Shown in pieces: positions 22,451 to 31,470 of a stretch of DNA of 64,000 nt. The position numbers and the translations under genes were made by a program. The DNA comes from Ashinkailepas kermadecensis (lineage: Eukaryota; Arthropoda; Thecostraca; Neolepadidae), in NCBI GenBank assembly GCA_034440615.1, contig JAOTOM010004110.1, forward strand, positions 87,001 to 151,000, written 5' to 3'. A model generated the notes under the pieces. The model made no database searches. It saw only the letters and a program-made list of their open reading frames with translations, and was not told the DNA's origin. Position 1 is the stretch's first letter, and each line of letters begins with the position of its first letter.

Positions 22451-22504
22451 CCGAGCCCGGTCGGCCGGCAGGGCTGATCAGTGAGCAGTGACCCTCTGAC
22501 CGAC

Positions 22505-22678
22505 CTTGACCAGGTGCCAGGCGCGCGTACTGAACAGGCCCACGTGGTCGGTGCAGGAGCGCCGCTCGACCACGGCCAGGTAGTGGCCGTCCGGGCTGAA
22601 CTGTACGCCGGACACGTCCTTCACGTACTTGATGTAGCAAACGTCCTCGTCCACCAGCGACCACACGGTCACGCGCAG
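22505..22678 (-). CDS. WRAP73: WRAP73 (WDR8) homologue, coding exon 3
   Basis: 58 codons, phase 0 at both ends. The peptide begins LRVTVWSLVDEDVCYIKYVK and continues GVQFSPDGHYLAVVERR, then DHVGLFSTRAWHLVK. This matches the WRAP73 segment holding the end of one WD repeat (xxVWSL), the YIKY linker and the next WD repeat (FxxDGRYMALAERR). The acceptor is CGTCAG before CTGCGC and the donor is AAG|GTCGGT. WRAP73 is a WD40 protein of centrosomes and spindle poles that works with SSX2IP in microtubule anchoring and ciliogenesis. The acceptor and first codons are the innermost unit of a 48-bp tandem array to the right. No later exon was found between here and the left edge of the window, so about the last 60% of the protein is unaccounted for. 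Confidence 0.85.
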
Positions 22679-23107
22679 CTGACGACAGATCGAGACGTAC
22701 ACCAGCGACCACACGGTCACGTGCAGCTGACGACAGATCGTGACGTCCACCAGCGACCACACGGTCACGCGCAGCTGACGACAGATCGTGACGTCCACCA
22801 GCGACCACACGGTCACGCGCAGCTGACGACAGATCGAGACGTCCACCAGCGACCACACGATCACGCGCAGCTGACGACAGATCGTGACGTCCACCAGCGA
22901 CCACACGATCACGCGCAGCTGACGACAGATCGTGACGTCCACCAGCGACTACACGATCACGCGCAGCTGACGACAGATCGTGACGTCCACAAGCGACCAC
23001 ACGGTCACGCGCAGCTGACGACAGATCGTGACGTCCACCAGCGACCACACGATCACGCGCAGCTGACGACAGATCGTGACGTCCACCAGCGACTATACGG
23101 TCACGCG
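22679..23107 (-). repeat. 48-bp tandem array spanning the exon 3 splice acceptor
   Basis: About nine units with an exact 48-bp period. On the gene's strand each is a copy of the last intron bases plus the first 30-odd bases of exon 3: CTGTCGTCAG followed by CTGCGCGTGACCGTGTGG. The exon frame stays open through the array and would add 16 residues per unit (LRVTVWSLVDVTICRQ). Unit variants include GTGACC/GTGATC. Confidence 0.9.
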
Positions 23108-23199
23108 CATACCGCATACTTTGAGCACAGCCACGCCACAGATATTGCAGTGAACTGGGCCTTACTGGACACAGTACGTTCGGCAGTGATCAAACAGCC

Positions 23200-23450
23200 A
23201 CAGTGACCTCGACAACATTCATACACAACACATCTGGCAGTGAGCAAACAGCAGCAGTAACCTCGACAACATTCATACACAACACATCCGGCAGTGAGCA
23301 AACAGCAGCAGTAACCTCGACAACATTCACACACAGCACATCCGGCAGTGAGCAAACAGCCACAGTAACCTCGACAACATTCATACACAACACATCCGGC
23401 AGTGAGCAAACAGCAGCAGTAACCTCGACAACATGCACACAAAGCACATC
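23200..23450 (-). repeat. 54-bp tandem array in WRAP73 intron 2
   Basis: About five units of 54 bp. On the plus strand each has CCTCGACAACATTCATACAC, then ACACATCCGGCAGTGAGC and AAACAGC(A/C)(A/G)CAGT. The array is a multiple of three, but no splice site or WRAP73 similarity is visible in it. Confidence 0.9.
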
Positions 23451-23556
23451 CGGCAGCTCAAACAGCAAGTGTGACACCGACATCGTTCATGAGCAGCAGC
23501 ACAGTAAGCTCTCCAGTGACGGGCGGCCCACACAGAGCTGGCCAGTGAGTACCCAC

Positions 23557-23739
23557 GCTGAGTTCACTGATGGTGAGCACGTGTCGGGAGGAGGGCGCCC
23601 AACGCGCCGCCGCCAGTCCTATGTCGGCCTCGTCAATGCGGCACCGCCAGTCGGCGTCGTCGATGCTCCACAGCTGGACGGCGCGGCGCGACAGACAGGC
23701 GGTGAGGAGATAGGTCGAGTCTGGCGACCACTCGACCAC
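23557..23739 (-). CDS. WRAP73: WRAP73 (WDR8) homologue, coding exon 2
   Basis: 61 codons, phase 0 to phase 0. The peptide VVEWSPDSTYLLTACLSRR, then AVQLWSIDDADWRCRIDE, then GLAAARWAPSSRHVLTISELS follows WRAP73 residue by residue: the family reads xxEWSxDSxxxLCAMYKRG, then VQVWSLExPEWxCKIDEGxxGL, then SPDGRHIL. It comprises most of one WD repeat and the start of the next. The acceptor is CCTCTACAG before GTGGTCGAG; the donor AGC|GTGGGT joins in phase 0 with exon 3, giving SELS-LRVTVW where the family has TEFH-LRITVW. The acceptor and the first 19 codons are repeated as a 90-bp tandem array to the right, so upstream acceptors could lengthen this exon in frame. Confidence 0.88.
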
Positions 23740-24166
23740 CTGTAGAGGTATGGTCGTCACGGCAGTACCACACCGCCGCGACAGACAGGCGGTGAGGAGA
23801 TAGGTCGAGTCTGGCAACCACTCAACCACCTGTAGAGGTATGGTCGCTACGGCAGTACCACACCGCCGCGACAGACAGGCGGTGAGGAGATAGGTCGAGT
23901 CTGGTGACCACTCGACCACCTGTAGAGGTATGGTCGTCACGGCAGTACCACACCGCCGCGACAGACAGGCGGTGAGGAGATAGGTCGAGTCTGGCGACCA
24001 CTCGACCACCTGTAGAGGTATGGTCGTCACGGCAGTACCACACCGCCGCGACAGACAGGCGGTAGGAGATAGGTCGAGTCTGGCGACCACTCGACCACCT
24101 GTAGAGGTATGGTCGTCACGGCAGTACCACACCGCTGCGACAGACAGGCGGTGAGGAGATAGGTCG
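23690..24166 (-). repeat. 90-bp tandem array spanning the exon 2 splice acceptor
   Basis: Five full units and a partial one (starts at 23690, 23780, 23870, 23960, 24050, about 24139). Each unit contains the intron end (ACCATACCTCTACAG), the acceptor and the exon 2 start (VVEWSPDSTYLLTACLSRR); the remainder would read CGTAVTTIPLQ. Four units stay in frame with exon 2. A one-base deletion near 24062 shifts the outermost ones. The left half of the innermost unit is the genuine exon. The I-clade LINE begins directly at the outer edge. Confidence 0.92.
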
Positions 24167-24296
24167 ATGATGATTATTATTGGGGTTTTAGGGTGCGTCA
24201 ACTCATGTGGGTTATATTGCACCCATAACAAACTTGCTTAGACACGCGTCAGATTGTCACGTTCGAATACAAGATGTTTGTGGAGTAAGATATCAC

Positions 24297-24677
24297 CTAG
24301 GCAGGTGCATATATCACTTGAAATCGTATCTCCGCGAGGAAGTTCAAAACTGCTCTGTTATATATAAATCTGGAATTGTTTCCAAGTAAGTCCACTAATA
24401 TCAGAGTATGCGCTTCATCTCCGAAGTGCCGCCTGCGTTCTTCTGCATATGCTGGGCACGCCACCAGCACATGGTGCACAGTCAGCGCGGCATTACACTT
24501 CACACATTCCGGTCTGTCGTCCCCGCACAGTAAGTATCTATGTGTTGCTAGCGTGTGACCAATTATGAGGCAACAAATGGCCACTTCGTCCCTTCTAGTT
24601 CGACTGAATGACGAGGGCCACACCGCCAAGTGTGGTTTGATTCGCTTTGTTCTATTCGATCCCAGCTTTCCTGCCAC
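24297..24677 (-). pseudogene. I-clade LINE ORF2, C-terminal Cys/His cluster
   Basis: The frame contains CGDDRPECVKCNAAL followed by HHVLVACPAY, the zinc-binding cluster that closes ORF2 in I- and Jockey-type elements and is thought to bind template RNA. It is out of frame with the RNase H part upstream. A stretch around 24760-24840 (minus) reads LCWIPAHVGIRGNELADQ, the end of RNase H with its late catalytic His and Asp region. Confidence 0.75.
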
Positions 24678-24826
24678 TGCCTGAAAAGAAATGATGATAT
24701 AGTTGGGTAGTGGTCACTAGCAGGAAGTGGAAGCGCACGGCGACATGGGGCGTGTGCCGCACGCCCTGCAGCCTGATCTGCCAGCTCATTTCCACGGATA
24801 CCTACATGTGCTGGAATCCAGCAAAG

Positions 24827-25699
24827 TTAGACCTGCTTTCCCATACGATGGAGCGAAGTGAGTTGCAATAAAATGTCTCGTACAATGACGTTTTGGGGAT
24901 ACAAACTAAGCAGTGCCAAGAGACTGCTGAGAGAGTCAGTTAGAATAACATGTAAAACCTCGTCATCAACCTCGATGTATGCCAATGCTTTGTTGATGGC
25001 GATCAACTCGGCAGTGAAGACCGTGGCGTGTGGCGGCAGGGAGAATGATCTTGTGACCGATCCTCTCACGAAGGCACCACCCACTCCGGTGTTTATTTTC
25101 GAGCCATCCGTGTAGGTGATGAGGTGATTATGATACGTTGTGTATATATGCCCTAACGAGTGTGAGTGTAGCTCCTCTTTTGTGACATCTCGCTTTCTCA
25201 TGTCAGCGAGGGAAATATCGATAGACGGGGAGATCAGCTCCCACGGAGGAGTAGACAGTTCTTTATATTGCCAAATTCCTTGCAGTCGTATTTCCATTCG
25301 TCCCAGGAGCGTCCTCATTCGCACACAGTAAGGAGTTCCTCTCCTAATGTGATTACGAAGGACCGCATGCATGTCATGAGCAAAAACCGCCGGATATGAC
25401 GGGTGTGTCCGGAACTGTCGCATTTTGCAGGCGTATCGAAGACCCAGCATGTCGCGTCTCATAGACAGTGGAGGCTTATGCGCATCAGCTAGCACGCTAA
25501 CCGTGGGAGAAGTGCGAGATGCCCCTGTAATTATTCGCACCGCAGCATGATGTACTGGGTCAAGCGTTCGCTTTGTAGTAGCACACGCGCTATCGTATAT
25601 AAAACAAGCGTAGTCGAGCTTCGACCGGATCAGACTACGATACAGCAAGTGTAGAGTCTTTCTATCAGCACTGTATGACGTACGGGATACACACTTCAA
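24827..25699 (-). pseudogene. I-clade LINE ORF2, RT connection plus RNase H
   Basis: 290 open codons. The first half is the RT thumb/connection region (SKLDYACFIYDSA, LDPVHHAAVRIITGA). The second half is an RNase H fold with its acidic residues in place: TYTDGSK (about 25097-25117), AELIAINKAL and TDSLSSLLAL. RNase H degrades RNA in the RNA-DNA hybrid during element copying. A stop before HVGIRGNELAD splits off the last motif. Confidence 0.85.
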
Positions 25700-25813
25700 T
25701 ATCGCAAGTGCTTTAAAACATTTGTCTCGGAGTGTTTTGATATGTTCTCTGTATGTACGACGATGATCAAACTACACACCAAGGAAACGAGCCACTGGTG
25801 CTGTAGGCACATC

Positions 25814-26509
25814 TTACCCGTATAATCTCAACGCCATGTCCGGGCAGTTACGCCAACGTCGACATAAGTGTACTGTAGATGTCTTTGCTATATAAAAATT
25901 GAATCCGTTTGTATGTCCCAATTTTTCAAGGCGGGAAATTGCAAGCTGCAACTGTCGCTCCATAAGATGGGTTGACGAGCTGTGCGACCAGATAGCAAAA
26001 TCGTCAGCGAAAAGAGACCGTCCGATTGATGAGGGGAGTGAGTCACCGATGTCGTTTATAATATGAGAAAAGAGAGTTGTGCTCAAGACGCTGCCCTGAG
26101 GAACTCCCTCGACTTGGTGCAGCCAACCTGAAGTCTGGTTGCCTACACGCACACAAAACTGTCTGTCTGTCATGAAGTTCTTTAAAAACATGCTCAAAGC
26201 TCCACGGAGTCCAAACTGATGGATCTTCAGCAGGATTCCATGTCTCCAGGCGGTGTCAAAAGTGCTCTCAATGTCGAAGAACACTGCCCCAAAGTGCTTG
26301 TTCTTCGCAAAAGCCATACGAATATCTGTGTCCAGTCTTAAAACGTGGTCAACTGTGCTGCGGTTTTTCCGAAAGCCGCACTGGTCGTTGGTTAAAATGT
26401 TCTTTGTCTCCAAGAACCAAGTCAGTCGAAGACCAACCATTCTCTCCATTAGCTTACACAATGATGAGGTGAGCGATATCGGGCGGTAGTGAGTGTCACT
26501 CGTCGCCAC
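25814..26509 (-). pseudogene. I-clade LINE ORF2, reverse transcriptase core
   Basis: 231 open codons holding the non-LTR RT blocks: YRPISLTSSLCKLMER, NDQCGFRKNRSTVDHV, VFFDIESTFDTAW, EGVPQGSVLS and the active-site LFADDFAIW. FDIE in place of the usual FDIEKAFD shows one substitution (STFD), while both FADD aspartates are intact. Frame breaks lie on both sides. Confidence 0.88.
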
Positions 26510-27314
26510 TTTTACCGGGCTTTAATATTGGTATTATGATTGCTCTTCGCCAGGCAGATGGGAAACATCCCCTAGTCCACAGTATGTTGAAAATAGTGAG
26601 GAGAGCATGTCTTGCGCATGTCGGTAAGTGCTGTAGCATTTCATTATGCACTCTGTCTGGTCCTTCAGATACATTTTTCAAACCGCTGAGGGCGGAGGCA
26701 AGCTCAGCTTGAGTAAACGGCAGGTTGTAGTTCAGTTGTTCAATTGTATTAAAACTGATCTCATCATTCGGACACCGGGCACGGTGTTGCAGAAAGTTTG
26801 GATCGGTATGTTGACCACGCTTCGCAATAGCATGAGCAATGCGGTTGGCTACCTCGGCTGGGTCAGTTATGCTGTTTCCTCTAATATTGAGGATCGGCAG
26901 TGGGACTGAATCGTACTGACCAGAAATCCTTTTCATGCGAGACCATACCTCGGACGTTGGTGTTGTTCGGTTAATCTTCCCTATATATGCTCGCCAAGAC
27001 GCACGTTTTGCGGCGCGTATGATTCGTCGAGCCAGTGCCCTGGCCTTTTTGAACGATAACATGTTAGCCGTAGTGCTGTGCTTACTGAACTTTTTGAGAG
27101 CCCGCTTGCGGGCGCGGATAGCCTGCTTGCATTCCTCAGTCCACCAGGGAACTGGAATACGGCGCGGAGTTCCAGAGGTGCGTGGAATGCACATATTAGC
27201 GCATTGGAGAAATCGTGACGTAAAACCTTCGACACTTGTGCAGGGATTTTCAATGTCTGTTGTAAAAGCCATCTGTACCAGAGATTCAAAGTCAGTCCAA
27301 TCTGCCTTCCTCAA
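26496..27314 (-). pseudogene. I-clade LINE ORF2, endonuclease-RT linker
   Basis: 272 open codons with the basic PVPWWTEECKQAIRARK motif and ARRIIRAAKRASWRAY typical of the spacer between endonuclease and RT in I- and Jockey-like elements. It ends in FPSAWRRAIIIPILKPGK, the first RT block. It overlaps the RT frame by a few bases in another phase. Confidence 0.8.
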
Positions 27315-27317
27315 GTT

Positions 27318-27960
27318 CTAACGTGGCGGCCGTACTCCCAGAACTATGCCTCTCCGAAAAGTCAACCATATCGGATTGTGGTCACTTCCGAGGCTGTCAT
27401 CGTGAACTGACCATTCGAACTGCTGGGTCAGTTCTGGGCTGGCTATGCTCAAGTCTAGTGCTGAAGTCCGGCCCGATGGCAGCGCCCGATGGGTGTGCGC
27501 ACCTGTGTTTATGAGGCAGAGTGGCTCATCCAAGATTAAAGCCTCCAGGATTCGACCCCGTGTGCTGATATCTGGGCAGCCCCAAGCAGTGTGGTGGGCG
27601 TTAAAGTCTCCTGGTAGGAGTACTGGTGGTGGAAGCTCCGTCAGTAGCTGTTTCAGCTCCGCGGTAGGTACGATATTCCTGGAGGAAGGTACAGGGAGCA
27701 CAGGTTTATGCGACGGTGGTCAAGCGTCACCTGCGCTGCAACTACTTGCAAAGGTGTTCGGAGGGCCAGCCCACGTGCTGGTATACTGTGGTGGACGGCA
27801 AGTAGCAGGCCTCCGTGCGAAATGTCTGCAGTGTACATCGATACGAAACACAGTGTAGCATTTGAGTTTCACTGTGTCCTCCGGTGCTAGCTTTGTCTCT
27901 TGGAGACAAATAGCTGCAGGATTGTGCCGATTTAAAACGGTCACGAGATCAAAGACAGAG
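27318..27960 (-). pseudogene. I-clade LINE ORF2, AP-type endonuclease
   Basis: Endonuclease motifs in order, across three frames: AAICLQETKL (27890-27930), INLCSLYLPP (about 27665-27700), LLPGDFNAHHTAWG, SALDLSIASPEL and SLGSDHNPIWL (27360-27400). The catalytic Glu, Asp/Asn and Ser-Asp-His signatures are present. Two frameshifts separate the parts. It would nick target DNA to start reverse transcription. Confidence 0.85.
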
Positions 27961-28161
27961 GTCCTCAGACCCTCAGGCAGACGCCGACTGAACTTTAAAT
28001 GGCAAAAAGGTGGGCCTAGCAAGTGGCATGACCAAAACTAGCATTACCAGACTTGTTTTGCCCGCTAACCCTGGCATATCGAATACAATCAAGCAATAAT
28101 TCCAATTCTAGCCCGGACCGACATGTAGAACCAGACTGACCGTCAACACCATGAGCTCCAC

Positions 28162-28320
28162 CTGGCTTGCCTGCGGGTCGTCCAGACAGATGAACGCAGC
28201 CACCTCCTGTTGCGTGGCGACGCCGAACACGGTGAGTCTGACGCCGAGCGTGGTGGCAAGGTGCGCTCCGTCCGGCGACATGGTCGTCAAGCCACAGCGA
28301 AGTGGTGCTGAGAACTCCAT
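28162..28320 (-). CDS. WRAP73: WRAP73 (WDR8) homologue, coding exon 1
   Basis: 53 codons from ATG at 28320. MEFSAPLRCG, LTTMSPDGAHLATTLGVRL, TVFGVATQQEV and AAFICLDDPQASQ follow the WRAP73 N-terminus (MNFSEVFKLS, then a FSPDGKYLAS-type WD blade start, then a CLDQIQ-type end). The donor is CCAG|GTGGAG, phase 0, joining exon 2 at VVEWSPDS. Codons between LDD and EW are three more than the usual linker, so the exact donor or acceptor may shift slightly. Immediately upstream lies a possible acceptor (TGTCGGACAG before AAGGCGG), which would put a 5' UTR exon further right, beyond the tandem array. Intron 1 (23740-28161) is about 4.4 kb because of the inserted LINE. Confidence 0.82.
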
Positions 28321-29470
28321 CGCCGCACAGCCGCCTTCTGTCCGACACAGCCCAGCGTCAGCCCGCACACACCACACACTGCGCCAGCACAGACGCTGTC
28401 CGACACAGCCCAGCGTCAGCCCGCACACACCACACACTGCGCCAGCACAGCCGCCCGTCTGTACGACACATCGTCAGCCCGCACACACCATACACTGCGC
28501 TAGCACAGACGCTGTCCGACACAGCCCAGCGTCAGCCCGCACACATCACATGCTGCACCAGCACAGCCGCCCGTCTTAACGACACAGCCCAGCGTCAGCC
28601 CGCACACACCACACACTGCGCCAGCACAGACGCTGTCCGACACAGCCCGCACACATCACATGCTGCACCAGCACAGCCGCCTTCTGTCCCACACAGCCCA
28701 GCGTCAGCCCGCACACACCACACACTGCGCCAGCACAGACGCTGTCCGACACAGCCCAGCGTCAGCCCGCACACACCGCACACTGCGCCAGCACAGCCGC
28801 CCGTCTGTACGACACAGCCCAGCGTCAGCCCGCACACATCACATGCTGCACCAGCACAGCCGCCCGTCTGTACGACACAGCCCAGCGTCAGCCCGCACAC
28901 ACCACACACTGCGCCAGCACAGACGCTGTCCGACACAGCCCAGCGTCAGCCCGCACACATCACATGCTGCACCAGCACAGCCGCCCGTCTGTACGACACA
29001 GCCCAGCGTCAGCCCGCACACACCACACACTGCGCCAGCACAGACGCCGTCCGACACAGCCCAGCGTCAGCCCGCACACATCACATGCTGCACCAGCACA
29101 GCCGCCCGTCTGTACGACACAGCCCAGCGTCAGCCCGCACACACCACACACTGCGCCAGCACAGACGCCGTCCGACACAGCCCAGCGTCAGCCCGCACAC
29201 ATCACATGCTGCACCAGCACAGCCGCCTTCTGTCCCACACAGCCCAGCGTCAGCCCGCACGCACCACACACTGCGCCAGCACAGACGCTGTCCGACACAG
29301 CCCAGCGTCAGCCCGCACACACCGCACACTGCGCCAGCACAGCCGCCCGTCTGACCGACACAGCCCAGCGTCAGCCCGCACACACCACACGCTGCACCAG
29401 CACAGCCGCCCGTCTTGCCGACAAAGCCCAACATCGTGCACATCGCGCACACCACACGCTGCGTCCCCAC
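28321..29470 (-). repeat. 121-bp dimeric tandem array directly before the WRAP73 start codon
   Basis: Alternating 58- and 63-bp half-units give a higher period of 121 bp (for example 28839/28960/29081). On the gene's strand units read GCGGGCTGACGCTGGGCTGTG, then TCGGACAG or TCGTACAG, then ACGGGCGGCTGTGC. The innermost copy ends in TCGGACAGAAGGCGG, 17 bases before the ATG. All frames are largely open, which explains long spurious proteins on both strands. Confidence 0.9.
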
Positions 29471-29619
29471 AAACAAGTGTCCAGAAGGTGTTCGGTATGT
29501 TCTGATGCCATGCTCTGATGTTGGTGTGCCTGGAAGCAGCTAGCATGTATGAAGTGGAGCCACAGTTTGCAAAAATAAACATCAAGCAACCAGCCATTCC
29601 CAGCTATATTAGGTTAGGT

Positions 29620-29940
29620 TGCAATTATTATTAAGTTTGGCACTCTTGATCTTTTGGATTATTTAAACTTGGAATAGTGTTTTCTTCAACAGCAGGATTG
29701 GCCTGGTTAGGTTATGCTGGGTTAAGTTTTTGTAAGTTGAAAAATTGTGAGGAAAAAATAGTTGAAATTTGGGAATTCTTGTGCTTTAAGGTATTCACAA
29801 GACAAGTTTTGCAACCATTTGAACTCCATGAATCAAGCAAAGTGGTAACGTTTGGTTAGGTTATGTTAGGTTATGTGTTTTATTTTGGACAAGTAGTTTT
29901 TGTCAAACGATTTTTTTCTCCAAAAACAGGTTAGTCTTGG
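29620..29940. repeat. TTAGG-flanked dispersed repeat, fragment
   Basis: Contains the family's end piece GTGCTTTAAGGT...CAAGACAAGTTTTGC and several GGTTAGGTTATG runs. It is split from further copies by the neighbouring CR1 fragment. Confidence 0.65.
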
Positions 29941-29947
29941 CTAGGTT

Positions 29948-31268
29948 CATAAAGTCATAAAGTGTTAAGGCTTAATAAGAGCCACAGGGGCCCATCTGGG
30001 TTAAGCCTGTCTAGAAAAGGTACTAGACAAGTACATGCTCACACCCAAATCAATCCATTATCTCAAGTTCCTAGGGAGGTATATATCCCAGCCTATCTAG
30101 CACCATTCACCTGATATTGCATAACACACACCTCAACAATGCCAAACTCCTCCCATCATGCCCCATTGTGCTACCATAGCCAATCTCATCAGTATCACAT
30201 CCTGAGGGAATGTGCTGAATCCACTGCTCGGTGCACCCTATATAGTATAATATAATACTGGTAGCATAATATACCCTATATGGCTAGTATAATACTCAAT
30301 TTATTAGCATGATCAAAAACATAAGGGACTAAGTTTCAACAATAACACAGGGACCAACATCCCCACACTCATCGATGTCTTTCTACCTTACATATCCAGC
30401 CCTATTCACTTGATCTCATGTAACAAATGTGACTTGAGTACCCTACCAATAATTGTCAGATTCCATCTATGCCCACCAAAAGGGGCCTGTACAGTGCACA
30501 CCCACTTAGCATAGATATCAACCCATCCGCCACCTCTTAGAACTGAAAAACAAGATTTTGCAACCTAAAATAATTGCCCACCCTATTTTTAAATACATTC
30601 AATAAGGGACTACCCACAACATCAGCAGGCAGGCTGTTCCACTGATCAACAATCCTTTGACTGAAGACCTGTTCTCGCTTAGCTGTCCTACATCTTGATT
30701 TGTCTAACCTGAATTGATGACTGCTATGTGATAGTCTAAATAGAAGTGCATCATTCAGACTGGCCTGATCTAGCACTTTAATAATTTGATACATTTCAAT
30801 CATATCACCCCTTAATTTACTATACTTGAGTGAGTGCATATCTAATGCCATAAGTCTTTCCTCATATTCTAAGTTACCTAGTCCACTGATGAGTCTAGTG
30901 GCCTTGCACTGCACTCTTTTTAGCATATCTACATCTTTTTCTTAGAAGGGGCTACATGCCTGTACAGAATATTCTAAGTGGGGTCACACATATGCCAAGT
31001 ACAGCATTTTCATCACTTCTTTCCTCTTATACCTCACACTTCTATTAATGATTCCCAGCATTCTGATTGCCCTTATCCTAGCTGAGACATATTGTTTTTC
31101 TCCTTTAAAATCATTTGAAACTAACACATCCAAATCTCTTTCCTCTTCAATAACATCCAATTTCCTACCTTCCATTGTATATCTGAGTCAAACCTCCAGA
31201 CCCAAGATGCATAACCTTACATTTTTCATAGTTGAAAGACATCTGCCATTGATCAGCCCACTTTCAGA
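29948..31268 (-). mobile_element. CR1-type LINE fragment, subfamily 2 (3' end, ORF2 C-terminus)
   Basis: Minus strand. The RT C-terminal region is in two frames: EEERDLDVLVSNDFKGEKQY and IRMLGIINRSVRYKRK (30984-31175), then MLKRVQCKATRLISGLGN, YEERLMALDMHSLKY and SQRIVDQWNSLPADVV (30537-30926). A 3' UTR follows, ending in the short repeat ACTTTATGACTTTATG. The 3' UTR end matches the full-length element at 57376-62127 (GATGGGCCCCTGTGGCTCT region), but the protein differs, so it is a sister subfamily. Truncated on the 5' side at about 31268. Confidence 0.82.
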
Positions 31269-31470
31269 TTAGGTTAGGTTTTTGAAATACGAAAATGGGT
31301 GAAAAATCTGCATGACGTTTTCTTAATTCATTAGGAATATTTTTATTGTGATATGTGTGGTTAGGCTAGGTTAGATTAAGTTCTGTTTTCTGCCCTTTCT
31401 GGTGATAGCACAGATTTAGCAAGTTAGGTTGATCAGATTAGGCTAGGTTTTTTGTTGTCAAAATTTTGAT

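Larger units (their letters stand above)
24168..28015 (-). mobile_element. I-clade LINE with RNase H, 5'-truncated and frame-broken
   Basis: A non-LTR retrotransposon lying in WRAP73 intron 1 in the gene's own orientation. Domain order on the minus strand is AP endonuclease (27318-27960), linker (26496-27314), reverse transcriptase (25814-26509), C-terminal thumb/connection (25130-25760), RNase H (24740-25130), and a Cys/His cluster (24440-24530). Endonuclease-RT-RNase H-zinc cluster is the order of the I/Jockey-related superclade. ORF1 is absent, so the copy is 5'-truncated at the right edge near 28015. Its 3' end is a short (AATAATAATCATC) tail at 24168-24182, typical for I-like elements. 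It landed at the outer edge of the 90-bp acceptor array. Confidence 0.85.

Noticed and set aside
22341..23206. 258-codon (-) and 241-codon (+) frames over the 48-bp array
   Set aside because: Not in the WRAP73 frame; repeat artefacts.
22679..24166. CRISPR-like regular spacing of repeats
   Set aside because: Units are contiguous without unique spacers and the genome is eukaryotic.
28302..29505. 350- and 281-codon Pro/His/Thr-rich open frames (+)
   Set aside because: They run over the 121-bp array upstream of WRAP73 on the opposite strand; composition follows the DNA repeat.
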